The notes under the pieces were generated by a model that had not been told where the DNA came from, did no database searches, and was given only the letters and a program-made list of their open reading frames with translations. The position numbers and the translations under genes are program-made. 64,000 nucleotides of DNA from Thermoflavifilum thermophilum (GTDB taxonomy: Bacteria; Bacteroidota; Bacteroidia; Chitinophagales; Chitinophagaceae). This document shows positions 44,357-54,621 of the stretch, one piece after another (the first letter of the stretch is position 1; every line of letters starts with the position of its first letter). The stretch lies in NCBI RefSeq assembly GCF_900116565.1, contig NZ_FPCJ01000001.1, forward strand, positions 248,001 to 312,000. Direction: 5' to 3'.

Positions 44357-46797
44357 CCCACAGCAAAGCTAAATACCAGATTTTTGCCAAGCCATTTCAG
44401 ATTCAGCGGGCGGAAGCCATTGGGGAACCAGCCATCGTGCGCAGACACAGCAGGATCCTTAAGTGGTGTGGCCATATCAAGCCTCAGCAAAAAATAATTG
44501 AAGTCGAGCCGCAAGCCAAATCCGCTGCCCACAGCCAGTTGCCGATAAAATTGATTTAGATGGAAAGCAGCACCCGGCTTGGATGGATCGGTGCGTAAAT
44601 TCCAGATGTTGCCCACATCGGTAAACAAGGCTCCTTTCAGGAAAGTAACGCCTCCAAACAACTGCAGAATATCAAACCTGTATTCAAGATTACCTTCTAT
44701 CTTCATTTCCCCCGTTTGATCCACAAAAACCAGGTTAGAAGCGTTGTATTTGTACGATCCCGGCCCCAGTGTGCGCAAGTGCCAGGCACGCATGCTGTTG
44801 GGGCCTCCGGCGAAAAATTGTTTGATATACGGCACAGCCTGCGATCCGCTATAAGGCACCGCTACGCCTGCCATGATGCGACTCACCAGCGTGGCATGTG
44901 TCCAGTTGTAGTAATGTTTATACTCGGCTGTGAGTTTCACATACTGCGAATAATTCAGCGTGGTAAGTTTGGTGAAATCCGTCTTGTTTCCGCTTGCTGA
45001 TTTTAAAATGCCATCAACAGCTTCTAACAATAAACCCGATTCATCCAGATCGAGCCGCAAATAATTAAACCTGCGTTGACTCGCAGAAAGCTGATTATTG
45101 TATATGAAAGAAATATTTTCACCTTCCAGAAAAACCGACTGAAAACTGTTGCGCAGGAATTGATTGGAGTCCAGTTCTTGTTGAAAAGCCGGACTAAAAT
45201 TGGAATACTTGTTATAGGCCAGCACAAAGGGTTTCACGATCCAGGATTTGGTAGCCGTTTCATTCCAGGTATATCCGAATGAGGCATAATAATTCTGAAA
45301 CTTGTAAAAATCAATGCGGTTCATGTAATCAAAACCCATGTTCAGATTGGTTTTGGCATTGGCAAAACGGCTGATGCGGCGAAGCCCAAACGGTACGATA
45401 AACCGGGGAAAATTCAGGTTGATTTGCCCGCTCATTTCCTGAGCATAAATATTCAGCGCAGAATCCAGTTCAATGCCGCCTTTCAGGGAAACGGTGAGGA
45501 TATTGGCAGCACGATTTACATTGCGATTCATGTAACTGAGTCCGATAGAAGAACCCAGTTCATAATCGGATCCTGTTGTGCCTTCCAGTGAAACACCCAC
45601 CTCCTGGCGCTTTTCGGGAATGAGGTATAGATTGGCATCCAGCCAGCTGGTATCCCTGCTGCCATGGAGCAAGGAATCGGGCACAACCCTGAAACGCACA
45701 TTCACAAATTTCCACTGATTCAGGCTGTTAAGCTGACTTAGCGTTTGCTCATAGGCAGTACGGGAATACAATTCACCGGGATGAAAATACAAAGCACGAT
45801 AGAATACATTCGGACGAAACAGGTTATGCCTGGTATAAATCGTAAAATAACGATATGGCATGCGGTAAAACTGTGTAGTATCAATATTTGTGGCATTCAG
45901 AGGTAAATCCGGAAATATATGAATCTGCCGGATAAAATACCTTCGATAATCGGTGGAATCTTCCGGCTGTCTGATAACAACATCTATGTTCAACGTAGGT
46001 TTTTCGCGGCTTTTGGCAGCAGAAAATACATTTAATATGCTTTCAAATGGATTGGTTGTAGTTTTTAATAATGCTGTATTCACGGTATCCACCACAAACA
46101 CGATATCATCCGTACTAAATTGGTAATAACCATGATCATTCAAAAGCCGTGTAATACGCTCTCTCTCATTGACCAGCAAATCCGTTTTGTAGGGTATGCC
46201 TTTATGCAATAAAGATTGGGATGTATCAGCCACCACAATGCTGCGAATCAAGCTGTCCTGAATATCATACCTGATCTGGTTGATTAAAAAATTCTTACCG
46301 GTATTTACGAGGTAGGTTACACTTGCTTTTTGCTTCTTGATATGTGCTTCATAATGAGCCGAAGCCCTGAAATATCCCTGATTGATAAGATAATCTTCCA
46401 TGTTTTGGGCTGTTTGGCGAGCCAGGCCGGAATCGTAAATTACCGGGGGCTTCAACCAGTTCTTGTTAATAAGCCATCCCAGCAACCGGCTACTTTCCTT
46501 GCTGGAGTCGTAGTGATTATATAACCACAAACCAACCCGTGCAATACCCAAAGTTTTGTAATTCGGTGTTTGCAACAAGATGGAAGAGGAATTCAGATCG
46601 TTCCGGATATTTTCTTTTTCGGTTTTAGTCAGATATTCACCTTTTAATCGGATGGTATTTTTAACCAGCAATGCCTGATTTTGTGCAAGGTATTTGGTGT
46701 TGGAACATGAAGTCATAAACATGATGATGCAGGCACACACGAACCACAGACCAGGCCATATCGAATTCAAACGGAAGAAGTTTAGTTTATCTTTCAT
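44344..46797 (-). CDS. tamL: TamL-type outer-membrane assembly lipoprotein (BamA/TamA family)
   Basis: 817 aa. Seen: lipoprotein signal with Cys31 in FMTSCSNTKYLAQN, POTRA-like repeats (about 45-400; for example AQNMEDYLINQGYFRAS and ERITRLLNDHGYYQFS), and a C-terminal surface-antigen barrel (KQFFAGGPNSMRAWHLRTLGPG, GNLEYRFDI, VGSGFGLRLDFNYFLLRLDMATPL in pieces), ending LVFSFAVGYPF with the aromatic last residue typical of BAM substrates. In Bacteroidota this lipidated TamA-like protein (TamL) pairs with TamB; tamB is not seen here. Convergent with cdd. Confidence 0.9.
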   Translation of the reverse strand: MKDKLNFFRLNSIWPGLWFVCACIIMFMTSCSNTKYLAQNQALLVKNTIRLKGEYLTKTEKENIRNDLNSSSILLQTPNYKTLGIARVGLWLYNHYDSSKESSRLLGWLINKNWLKPPVIYDSGLARQTAQNMEDYLINQGYFRASAHYEAHIKKQKASVTYLVNTGKNFLINQIRYDIQDSLIRSIVVADTSQSLLHKGIPYKTDLLVNERERITRLLNDHGYYQFSTDDIVFVVDTVNTALLKTTTNPFESILNVFSAAKSREKPTLNIDVVIRQPEDSTDYRRYFIRQIHIFPDLPLNATNIDTTQFYRMPYRYFTIYTRHNLFRPNVFYRALYFHPGELYSRTAYEQTLSQLNSLNQWKFVNVRFRVVPDSLLHGSRDTSWLDANLYLIPEKRQEVGVSLEGTTGSDYELGSSIGLSYMNRNVNRAANILTVSLKGGIELDSALNIYAQEMSGQINLNFPRFIVPFGLRRISRFANAKTNLNMGFDYMNRIDFYKFQNYYASFGYTWNETATKSWIVKPFVLAYNKYSNFSPAFQQELDSNQFLRNSFQSVFLEGENISFIYNNQLSASQRRFNYLRLDLDESGLLLEAVDGILKSASGNKTDFTKLTTLNYSQYVKLTAEYKHYYNWTHATLVSRIMAGVAVPYSGSQAVPYIKQFFAGGPNSMRAWHLRTLGPGSYKYNASNLVFVDQTGEMKIEGNLEYRFDILQLFGGVTFLKGALFTDVGNIWNLRTDPSKPGAAFHLNQFYRQLAVGSGFGLRLDFNYFLLRLDMATPLKDPAVSAHDGWFPNGFRPLNLKWLGKNLVFSFAVGYPF

Positions 46798-46924
46798 GCC
46801 TGTGAATCTATGCTATGGATCCATTCAAATCATTTACTGTACGTGGAAGGATAGCATCACCCAAATGCCTGAGCCTGCATCCTAATAACTGTTTAATTTT
46901 ACTGCATCACAAAAACAATACCTC

Positions 46925-47722
46925 TTGATTTCAAAAGCGCAAATTAAAGAGATTCGGTTACTCCATTTAAAAAAGCACCGGCAGCGATATGGTTGTTTTG
47001 TAGCGGAAGGCGACAAAACGGTATGCAGCTTTCTGGAAAGCCCATGGTATCAGGTATTGCAGATATATGCCCTGCCCGCATGGGTGGAGGCGCGCGAGGC
47101 TTTTTTGCAATCGCATCGGGAGGTTCCGGTGGAAATCATCAAACCCGATATTTTAGCCCAGATCTCACGCCTGCAGTCGCCCCAGCAGGTGCTGGCGCTC
47201 ATTCGCCTGCCCCAACAAGATGCTTTACCATCGAAGTTTACAGGGCTAACACTTGCTCTGGATGCTATCCGGGATCCGGGCAACCTGGGTACCATTATCC
47301 GGATTGCCGACTGGTTTGGGATTCCGTATATCTGTTGCTCGCCCGACTGTGCCGATGCTTTCCACCCGAAAGTAGTACAGGCCAGCATGGGTAGCCTGGC
47401 GCATGTACACGTGGTGGAACAGGAGCTTATCAGCCTGTTTCAGCAGCATCGGGATATCCCGGTTTATGCCGCTACGCTCACCGGCAAAGCCATCCAGCAA
47501 TTCTGCAGGGAAATCGACCTATCACGGCCGGCATTCTTGCTCATTGGCAATGAAGCCCATGGAATTTCACGCCAATTGTTGCCCCTGGTCAGTGAATGTA
47601 TTACCATCCCCCGCTTGGGAAATGCTGAATCGCTGAATGCAGCCATTGCGACCGGCATCCTTTGCGGATTTCTTTGTCTTACTGAAAACGCAAAGCCTGC
47701 ACCGGATAAATACGCCGGATAA
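46925..47722 (+). CDS. SpoU/TrmH family rRNA or tRNA 2'-O-methyltransferase
   Basis: 265 aa. Seen: substrate-binding N-terminal domain (ISKAQIKEIRLLHLKKHRQRYGCFVAEG), then the SPOUT fold with LDAIRDPGNLGTIIRIADWFG, FLLIGNEAHGIS and IPRLGNAESLNAAIATGI. Homologues are RlmB/TsnR-like; the exact RNA target is not resolved. The gene seems to use a TTG start (46925), since the family begins MISKxQ and no ATG is in frame. TAATTTTA (46894-46901) may be its promoter box. Its end overlaps the opposite permease gene by 44 bases. Confidence 0.88.
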   Translation: MISKAQIKEIRLLHLKKHRQRYGCFVAEGDKTVCSFLESPWYQVLQIYALPAWVEAREAFLQSHREVPVEIIKPDILAQISRLQSPQQVLALIRLPQQDALPSKFTGLTLALDAIRDPGNLGTIIRIADWFGIPYICCSPDCADAFHPKVVQASMGSLAHVHVVEQELISLFQQHRDIPVYAATLTGKAIQQFCREIDLSRPAFLLIGNEAHGISRQLLPLVSECITIPRLGNAESLNAAIATGILCGFLCLTENAKPAPDKYAG

Positions 47723-48920
47723 TCAGGGCGGGGATTCTCAGCAACCCCACACCCACCAGCAAAGTACCTGCATCAATGGCAATCACCTGCCAGAACCGTA
47801 TAGCAATGGGGGCATAGGCAATGTAATACACATCTTCAGGCAACCTGAAAAAATGCGTGGTATCCTGCAGCCATGCTAACCCCAGACCGACTATGTTTCC
47901 CAACAAAATGCCCGTGCAGAAAATCAATGTGGCATGCCATACAAATATCATCTGTATCTGTCTGTTTTGCATCCCCATGGCTTTCAGAATAGCTACCATG
48001 TGTGTTCTTTCAAGAATCAGGATCAGGATGGCGGTGGTCATGTTGATAACAGCTACAATAACCATGATCACCAGAATAATCCATTCATTGGTGGTTTGCA
48101 GCCGCAGCCAGTCAAAGATGTTTGGATAGATCTGCCGGATGGTAACACTCATCAGGTTCTGGGGAAGAATTTGTTTGTCAAGCAATTGATTGACTGTATC
48201 CATGTCGTTCACATGCCGGAGAAAAATTTCAAATCCGCCAATCTCATCGGGTTGCCAGCCATTCATCAGGGCAATCAACCTGAGATCGCCTATGATGTAG
48301 GTATGGTCATATTCCTGTACGCCGGTTCGGTAAATGCCAGATATCTTCAATACGCGCGGACGCGGCGCCTGGCCTGAGCCCGGCACAAAATATACCACCA
48401 CTTTGTCGCCCGTACGCAGGTTAAGCTTTTGTGCCATATCGGCCGAAATCAGAATTTCATCAGCATAGCCGCTATCCGGAAATACTGGTAAATGGCCAGC
48501 TATGAGATAGGATTGCAGCTGGTGCCAGTCGTAATCACGCTTCACTCCTTTAAAAATCACGCCATCCAGATCATCTGTGCTTTTGATGATAACTGCCTGC
48601 GTAGCATAGGGCTGCACCGAGGCCACCTGTGGCAAATCGCGAATCACCCTCAACAGGCTATCATTTTCCGGAAAAGGTGGTGGAGCGGAAAGAGGCGCAT
48701 AATCCGGCTGATACACCTCCACATGCAAATGCCCCCAGAAACTGAATATCTTTTGGCTTACAGCCTGCTGAAAACCATTTACCAATGCCGTGGCCAGAAT
48801 CATCACCGCCACACTTAAAGTGGTAGCTACAATGGCTATACGAATGATAAAGCGGGAAAAAGTCTTTTCCCGGTTAAGGGCTATGCGACGGGCAATATAG
48901 GCTGCAAGGGAGAATGCCAA
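47679..48920 (-). CDS. FtsX-like ABC transporter permease (LolC/LolE/MacB type)
   Basis: 413 aa. Seen: N-terminal cytoplasmic amphipathic stretch and TM1 (IRIAIVATTLSVAVMILATALVNGF in part), a large periplasmic domain (about 45-265) with a MacB-PCD-like fold, then three helices near the C-terminus (WIILVIMVIVAVINMTTAILIL, ATLIFCTGILLGNIVGLGL, VIAIDAGTLLVGVGLL). The layout is that of the lipoprotein-releasing LolCE subunits; the ATPase is not adjacent. Promoter box at 48973-48980. Tail overlaps the SpoU gene by 44 bases. Confidence 0.88.
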   Translation of the reverse strand: MAFSLAAYIARRIALNREKTFSRFIIRIAIVATTLSVAVMILATALVNGFQQAVSQKIFSFWGHLHVEVYQPDYAPLSAPPPFPENDSLLRVIRDLPQVASVQPYATQAVIIKSTDDLDGVIFKGVKRDYDWHQLQSYLIAGHLPVFPDSGYADEILISADMAQKLNLRTGDKVVVYFVPGSGQAPRPRVLKISGIYRTGVQEYDHTYIIGDLRLIALMNGWQPDEIGGFEIFLRHVNDMDTVNQLLDKQILPQNLMSVTIRQIYPNIFDWLRLQTTNEWIILVIMVIVAVINMTTAILILILERTHMVAILKAMGMQNRQIQMIFVWHATLIFCTGILLGNIVGLGLAWLQDTTHFFRLPEDVYYIAYAPIAIRFWQVIAIDAGTLLVGVGLLRIPALIIRRIYPVQALRFQ

Positions 48921-48972
48921 TGTAAATAATTTTCAAAGCAGTATAGCGGCATGTAATGTGCTCGCAAAATAG

Positions 48973-48980
48973 CAAATTTA
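48973..48980 (-). promoter_or_regulatory. Promoter box of the FtsX-like permease gene
   Basis: On minus TAAATTTG, perfect TAnnTTTG, 53 bases upstream of the ATG at 48920. No -33 TTG is evident at the normal distance. Confidence 0.4.
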
Positions 48981-49021
48981 TTTCCCTACGGCTTACAGAT
49001 GTGAATTGATCATTTTAGCCG

Positions 49022-50419
49022 ATGAAATACTTATCTTGCCTGAAATTATCCGGCGTGGCAACCCGCACTACAGCACTGAAACACGTTTGGCTGAAGGTAT
49101 GGCTATGGGTATTCCTGCTTACAATCTGCATTTTCTTGCTGAACGCCAAACCTCCTGTTCATGCCCGGCAGCTCGCCAATCCCGTACCCACAACTGATAG
49201 CAGCATCAACTGGATTACGCCAGATCATGTGTACGCACCTTATATCAAAACCGTACATCTGTATCCGTCCGACATGCCTTTGAACTATCCGCTCATTACC
49301 TTGAACAGCGGGCAAACACTAACCCTAGGCTTTGATGATCTGGAAGGCGGAGTGAAGGATTATTACTACACTATTGTACTGTGCAATGCCGATTGGAAGC
49401 CTGCAAACCTAAACCCGTTTGAATATATCAAAGGGTTTTCTGAAAACCGCATCACCCAATATCACTTTTCTACCTTCCCGCTGCAACATTATACCCATTA
49501 TACCCTCACGCTCCCTAACTCAAATTGCGCACCTGCAAGGCCTGGAAATTATATCCTCAAAGTGTATCTGAATGACGATCCATCGCAACCGGTATTAACC
49601 CGCCGCTTTCTGGTGGTCAACCAGGCAGCCCAGATTGCCGGAAAAATTGAACAACCCATCAATCCCAAAATCTTCCAGACTTATCAGAAAGTAAACTTTC
49701 AGGTTGATACCCGCGGGCTGAATGTGAACAATCCTTTTGACCAGATCAAGGTTTGGATCTTGCAAAACTACCGGTGGGATAATGCCATTCATGATATCCG
49801 CCCCACCTTCGTAAGAGGCAGCGTGTTGGAATACAATGCAGAAAACGATTGTGAATTTCCGGCCATGAAAGAATGGCGATGGATTGATCTGCGAAGCTTT
49901 CGGCTGGAAACAGAAAGGGTTGAACGCATTGATGAAAACAACAACCAGATTGTGGTATATGCCCGACCCGATGCCAGTCGGGCTAACCAACGTTATCAGC
50001 AACGCCGGGATATTGATGGCAGATATACAACCGAAATGCTTGAAAGCGGCTACAATCCCGATGTTGACGGCGATTATGCCACGGTTCATTTCAGTTACGT
50101 AACTCCGGAACCCTTTGCAAATGCCCATCTGTATATTTTCGGGGAATTAACCAACTACGAATGCAACCCCTCCAATGAACTGCACTACAATCCCGCCACA
50201 AGAGCCTACGAAGGCAGCTTGTTCCTGAAAGAAGGATACTATGATTACATTTATGGACTGGTAACACCGGGCAGTCATCAGCTAAACACGGAGCCCACAG
50301 AGGGCAACTGGTGGGAAACAGAAAATACCTATACCATTCTGGTTTATTACCGCCCCATCGGAGGCCGGGCCGATGAACTGGTAGGTGCTACGGTGCTCAA
50401 CAGCATCACCAACCGGTAA
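49022..50419 (+). CDS. Type IX secretion system plug protein (DUF5103)
   Basis: 465 aa. Seen: a signal anchor (WLWVFLLTICIFLLNA, about 26-42), then the DUF5103 / T9SS_plug_1st domain: YIKTVHLYPSDMPLNYPLI, LTLGFDDLEGGVKDYYYTIV, CNADWKPANLNPFEYIKGF, YHFSTFPLQHYTHYTLTLPN in parts, and a C-terminal set of strands ending GATVLNSITNR. Known: the Plug protein closes the SprA outer-membrane translocon from the periplasmic side. Other T9SS genes (sprA, gldK-N, porV) are not in this window. Single gene, divergent from the FtsX-like permease. Confidence 0.87.
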   Translation: MKYLSCLKLSGVATRTTALKHVWLKVWLWVFLLTICIFLLNAKPPVHARQLANPVPTTDSSINWITPDHVYAPYIKTVHLYPSDMPLNYPLITLNSGQTLTLGFDDLEGGVKDYYYTIVLCNADWKPANLNPFEYIKGFSENRITQYHFSTFPLQHYTHYTLTLPNSNCAPARPGNYILKVYLNDDPSQPVLTRRFLVVNQAAQIAGKIEQPINPKIFQTYQKVNFQVDTRGLNVNNPFDQIKVWILQNYRWDNAIHDIRPTFVRGSVLEYNAENDCEFPAMKEWRWIDLRSFRLETERVERIDENNNQIVVYARPDASRANQRYQQRRDIDGRYTTEMLESGYNPDVDGDYATVHFSYVTPEPFANAHLYIFGELTNYECNPSNELHYNPATRAYEGSLFLKEGYYDYIYGLVTPGSHQLNTEPTEGNWWETENTYTILVYYRPIGGRADELVGATVLNSITNR

Positions 50420-50510
50420 GATACATTACACACCGCGCGTTCTTTCCCAACCGGAAACACAAATAGCCGGATGCGATTTCCTGTACACGAGAAGCACAGG
50501 CGGGAATATG

Positions 50511-50518
50511 TAATTTTG
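50511..50518 (+). promoter_or_regulatory. Promoter box of the NAD(P)HX repair gene
   Basis: TAATTTTG, perfect TAnnTTTG, about 47 bases upstream of the ATG at 50566. No -33 TTG at normal spacing. Confidence 0.4.
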
Positions 50519-50565
50519 GTAAAAAATAAGCCAATCCCTTTCTGATTCTGTTATTTTCCGGTTGT

Positions 50566-52104
50566 ATGAAAATTCTGCTCACTGAACAGATACGCGCTGC
50601 TGATGCCTACACCATCGCCCATGAACCCATCGCCAGTATTGACTTAATGGAAAGAGCTGCTACCGCCTGTGTGCAATGGCTAACTACACATTTCGCTGCA
50701 AACATCGGATTTCAGATCTACTGCGGCATGGGTAACAATGGAGGTGACGGTCTTGCCATTGCAAGATTGCTATTGCAACGGGGCTATCGGGTCAAATGCC
50801 ACCTGATCGCTTATCGCGATGCTTTTTCACCGGATTGTGAAACCAATTTCACGCGCCTGCAAAGCATGGGGGCTGATGTGCAGACGATCCGGGAGCCAAA
50901 CGATTTTCAAACGCCTTCGCCAGATGAGGTAGCTATCGATGCCGTACTCGGTACCGGGACTCATCGCCCGGCAGATGGGCTGGTGGCGGCTTATATTGCC
51001 TGGATCAATCAACTACCCAATATCCGCATTGCCATTGATCTGCCCAGTGGCTTGCCAGCCGATGGCCCGGCGGCAGGATTTCTAACTGTGGAGGCACACA
51101 TCACCCTGACGTTTGAAAATTATAAATTAAACCTTTTGTTGCCCCACACAGGTAAATATGCGGGTAGAGTACATGTGTTGCCCATTGGTTTGAATCGCTC
51201 TTTCTGGGAAGCTGCCGATACGCCCTATCATACCATTGATGAAGCGTTGATTCAGCAGATTTATCGGCCGCGGCAGCCTTTTACCCACAAAGGCAGTTAT
51301 GGGCACGCCGTATTGATTTGCGGGAGTAAAGGGAAAATGGGGGCAGCGGTATTGGCTACCGGTGCCTGCCTGCGCTCGGGAGCAGGATTGACAACCATTG
51401 GTGTACCTCCCGAGGGCTATGCCATCCTGCAAACCACTCATCCCGAAGCTTTGTGCACGATTCTTGACCCTGTTTGCCACCTCGAAGATGTACTGGGCCC
51501 GGCCAGTCGCTACAGAGGGCTGGGCATTGGGCCTGGATTGGGCACTTCCAGCCTGGCATTGCATCACCTGCATCAGGCGCTCGACTGGTATCGCAATCCC
51601 ATGGTACTCGATGCCGATGCATTAAACCTCATAGCCCAACATCCCGAACTACTCACCCGCATTCCTCCTCATAGCCTGCTTACCCCCCATCCCAAAGAGT
51701 TTGAAAGACTGTTTAGCTCCGCAAAATCTGATGACCTGGAAAGGCTCAACCTGCTGCGCACGAAAGCCAGAGAACTGCAACTCATCCTCATCCTGAAGGA
51801 TCATCATACTTGTATCGCCCTTCCCGATGGCACCTGTTATTTCAATACCACCGGTAATCCCGGCATGGCTACAGGTGGAAGCGGAGATGTGCTTACCGGA
51901 CTCCTCACGGGCTTGCTGGCCCAGGGCTATGAACCCTGGCAGGCAGCTTTGCTGGGCGTGTATCTGCATGGTCTTGCAGGTGACCTGGCAGCAGCTGCTC
52001 ATTCAGAAGAAGCCCTGCTGGCCGGTGATATCATAACGCATATCGGAAAAGCCTTCCAAAAAATTTATCAATCCCTGCCACCACAAAAACGCTATTACCT
52101 ATAA
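50566..52104 (+). CDS. nnrDE: Bifunctional NAD(P)H-hydrate epimerase / ADP-dependent NAD(P)H-hydrate dehydratase
   Basis: Repairs hydrated NADH and NADPH (NADHX). Seen (512 aa): N-terminal YjeF_N epimerase (about 1-220) with DLMERAATACVQWL, YCGMGNNGGDGLAIAR and DAVLGTG; C-terminal ribokinase-like dehydratase (about 235-505) with HKGSYGHAVLICGSKGKMGAAVLA in part, GIGPGLG, LLTPHPKEFERL and GNPGMATGGSGDVLTGLL. Both halves complete, as in E. coli YjeF. Single gene. Confidence 0.94.
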   Translation: MKILLTEQIRAADAYTIAHEPIASIDLMERAATACVQWLTTHFAANIGFQIYCGMGNNGGDGLAIARLLLQRGYRVKCHLIAYRDAFSPDCETNFTRLQSMGADVQTIREPNDFQTPSPDEVAIDAVLGTGTHRPADGLVAAYIAWINQLPNIRIAIDLPSGLPADGPAAGFLTVEAHITLTFENYKLNLLLPHTGKYAGRVHVLPIGLNRSFWEAADTPYHTIDEALIQQIYRPRQPFTHKGSYGHAVLICGSKGKMGAAVLATGACLRSGAGLTTIGVPPEGYAILQTTHPEALCTILDPVCHLEDVLGPASRYRGLGIGPGLGTSSLALHHLHQALDWYRNPMVLDADALNLIAQHPELLTRIPPHSLLTPHPKEFERLFSSAKSDDLERLNLLRTKARELQLILILKDHHTCIALPDGTCYFNTTGNPGMATGGSGDVLTGLLTGLLAQGYEPWQAALLGVYLHGLAGDLAAAAHSEEALLAGDIITHIGKAFQKIYQSLPPQKRYYL

Positions 52105-52240
52105 TCTGGATTCCAGTGTGTGGTTCCGATTAGGGCGAAAACGGCCGCCCATCAAGTTTCAAGCACACCATGCCCCCGGGACGAGAGCAGTGCAAGCAAA
52201 TTATGCGGACTGCCATGTTTTATTTTTTAGGGATAAAAGC

Positions 52241-52248
52241 TATTTTTG
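52241..52248 (+). promoter_or_regulatory. hppA promoter box
   Basis: TATTTTTG, perfect TAnnTTTG, 28 bases upstream of the ATG at 52277. It rules out the longer reading frame beginning at 52118, whose first codons lie upstream of the box. Confidence 0.45.
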
Positions 52249-52276
52249 CCGTCCTACAAAAAAATGTGAAAAGTTT

Positions 52277-54532
52277 ATGCATCATGGTTTTTTATATGTC
52301 ATCCCTGCAATGGGTTTGCTGGCGCTGATTTTCATGCTGTTTAAAATCAACTGGGTTTCCCGCCAAAGTTCCGGAAACGAAAAGATGACCGAAATCGCCA
52401 AGCATATTGCCGAAGGGGCTATGGCATTTTTGAAAACTGAATACAAGACGCTGGCTTATTTTGTAATCATAGCGGCTATTCTGCTGGGATATATGGGCTA
52501 CGCAAATCCACATTCCAGTTGGACTATCGCCTTGGCTTTTATTGTGGGTGCTGTGCTGTCGGCGTTTGCCGGGTTCAACGGGATGCGGATTGCTACCAAA
52601 GCCAATGTGCGAACCGCTGAAGCAGCCCGGACCAGTCTGGCACGAGCCCTTCGGGTTTCTTTTACCGGAGGATCGGTGATGGGCCTGGGAGTAACCGGAT
52701 TGGCCGTGCTCGGCTTGGGTGCACTTTTGATTATAGTGCTTCACACATTTGGCGTGCTGGATGCCCGAACAGGCGATTTACAGAAAGCTCTTGAGGTACT
52801 CACGGGTTTTTCGCTTGGAGCTGAAAGCATCGCCTTATTTGCCCGTGTGGGCGGGGGTATTTATACCAAAGCTGCCGATGTGGGAGCCGATCTGGTAGGA
52901 AAAGTAGAGGCCGGCATTCCGGAAGATGATCCACGCAACCCGGCTACCATTGCCGATAATGTAGGCGATAATGTGGGTGATGTGGCAGGTATGGGTGCCG
53001 ATCTATTTGGCTCCTTTGTGTCAACCATCATTGGTACCGTAGTCCTGGGCGGAGAAATCAGCAAAAATCCCGATACGCAGGATGCTTATGGCGGCCTTTC
53101 TCCCGTGCTGTTGCCGATGGTCATTGCCGGTGTGGGAACCTTGTTTTCCGTACTCAGCACTTACGTAGTGCGCATCAAGGAAAATGGGGATGTGCAAAAA
53201 GCCTTAAACAGGGGCAACTGGCTGGCTATCCTGCTCACGGCAATTGCATCTTATTTCATCACCATTCACATGCTGCCAGCACAGCTCACCCTGCGAGGCC
53301 ATGTGTTTACCTCTACCGGCGTATTCAGCTCTATTGTAGTAGGCTTAATTGTGGGTACGCTGATGAGTATGATTACCGAATATTACACATCCATGGGGCG
53401 CCGGCCGGTGTTCCGCATCGTAAAACAATCTTCAACCGGACACGCTACCAACATCATCGGTGGGCTTTCCGTAGGTATGGAGTCCACCGCATTGCCTATC
53501 ATTGTGCTGGCCTCCGGCATCTATGGTTCCTATGCATTGGCTGGCTTGTATGGCGTTGCAATTGCCGCATCGGGCATGATGGCCACCACGGCTATGCAAC
53601 TTTCGATTGATGCCTTTGGACCTATTGCCGATAATGCCGGCGGAATTGCCGAAATGAGTGAACTGCCCAAAGAAGTAAGAGCACGTACCGATATCCTGGA
53701 TGCTGTGGGCAACACCACAGCCGCTACCGGGAAAGGATTTGCCATTGCCTCTGCAGCACTTACTTCATTGGCCCTGTTTGCAGCCTTCGTAGGCATTGCC
53801 ATGCCCAATCCTGCTGACCAACATATTGATATTTACCAGGCTAAGGTGCTGGCTGGCTTGTTTGTTGGCGCCATGATTCCTTTCCTCTTTTCTTCGCTGG
53901 CTATTGCAGCCGTAGGACGTGCGGCCATGTCGATGGTACAGGAAGTGCGGCGGCAGTTTCGTGAAATCCCCGGCATCATGGAAGGGAAAGGCAAACCCCA
54001 ATATGACCGCTGTGTAGCGATTTCTACCAACGCTTCCATCAAGGAAATGCTGCTGCCAGGCTCGCTGGCTATCATTGTGCCTTTGATTGTGGGCTTTGCT
54101 TTCGGACCCGAAGTATTGGGAGGATTCCTGGCCGGAGTAACCGTGTGCGGTGTACTGATGGGTATATTCCAAAGCAATGCCGGTGGCGCCTGGGATAATG
54201 CCAAAAAATCATTCGAAAAAGGTGTTGACATCGACGGTATCACCCATTACAAGGGCTCTGAACCTCACAAGTCGTCCGTCACCGGCGATACCGTTGGCGA
54301 TCCTTTCAAGGATACATCCGGACCGTCCATGAACATCCTGATCAAGCTCACCAGTATTGTTTCACTGGTCATCGCACCTACGCTGGCAAACCTGTACAGC
54401 CAGCCAGCTGCATCAGCTCCTGCAGCTGCCCTTCAGCCAAACAGACATCAGGAGCAAACGTGGCAAAACATCGGCCAGAAAAACGCTCAAACCAACACCT
54501 ACTCACTTACTGACAGCGACTGGAATCACTAA
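52277..54532 (+). CDS. hppA: Membrane pyrophosphatase, K+-dependent ion-translocating type
   Basis: Hydrolyses pyrophosphate and pumps H+ or Na+ across the inner membrane. Seen (751 aa): about 16 transmembrane helices, the substrate-binding DVGADLVGK and [19 protein letters not shown] motifs, and later acidic motif [21 protein letters not shown] (about 53708-53737) has Ala where K+-independent enzymes have Lys (GNTTKA), so it is K+-dependent. H+ versus Na+ cannot be settled from what I can see. A low-complexity tail ([13 protein letters not shown]) is unusual. Upstream and downstream spacers of about 170 and 200 bases. Confidence 0.93.
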   Translation: MHHGFLYVIPAMGLLALIFMLFKINWVSRQSSGNEKMTEIAKHIAEGAMAFLKTEYKTLAYFVIIAAILLGYMGYANPHSSWTIALAFIVGAVLSAFAGFNGMRIATKANVRTAEAARTSLARALRVSFTGGSVMGLGVTGLAVLGLGALLIIVLHTFGVLDARTGDLQKALEVLTGFSLGAESIALFARVGGGIYTKAADVGADLVGKVEAGIPEDDPRNPATIADNVGDNVGDVAGMGADLFGSFVSTIIGTVVLGGEISKNPDTQDAYGGLSPVLLPMVIAGVGTLFSVLSTYVVRIKENGDVQKALNRGNWLAILLTAIASYFITIHMLPAQLTLRGHVFTSTGVFSSIVVGLIVGTLMSMITEYYTSMGRRPVFRIVKQSSTGHATNIIGGLSVGMESTALPIIVLASGIYGSYALAGLYGVAIAASGMMATTAMQLSIDAFGPIADNAGGIAEMSELPKEVRARTDILDAVGNTTAATGKGFAIASAALTSLALFAAFVGIAMPNPADQHIDIYQAKVLAGLFVGAMIPFLFSSLAIAAVGRAAMSMVQEVRRQFREIPGIMEGKGKPQYDRCVAISTNASIKEMLLPGSLAIIVPLIVGFAFGPEVLGGFLAGVTVCGVLMGIFQSNAGGAWDNAKKSFEKGVDIDGITHYKGSEPHKSSVTGDTVGDPFKDTSGPSMNILIKLTSIVSLVIAPTLANLYSQPAASAPAAALQPNRHQEQTWQNIGQKNAQTNTYSLTDSDWNH

Positions 54533-54621
54533 CCGGCACCTTCCAGGCGACCCATCTGCAGTTTGCCCGGTTGTGGATATCAGCCAGCGCCTGAGATAAG
54601 CACAACAGCCAATCCATCTGC

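Noticed and set aside
52118-52276. N-terminal extension of hppA
   Set aside because: Starts upstream of the promoter box at 52241 and is polar, unlike the start of a membrane pyrophosphatase.
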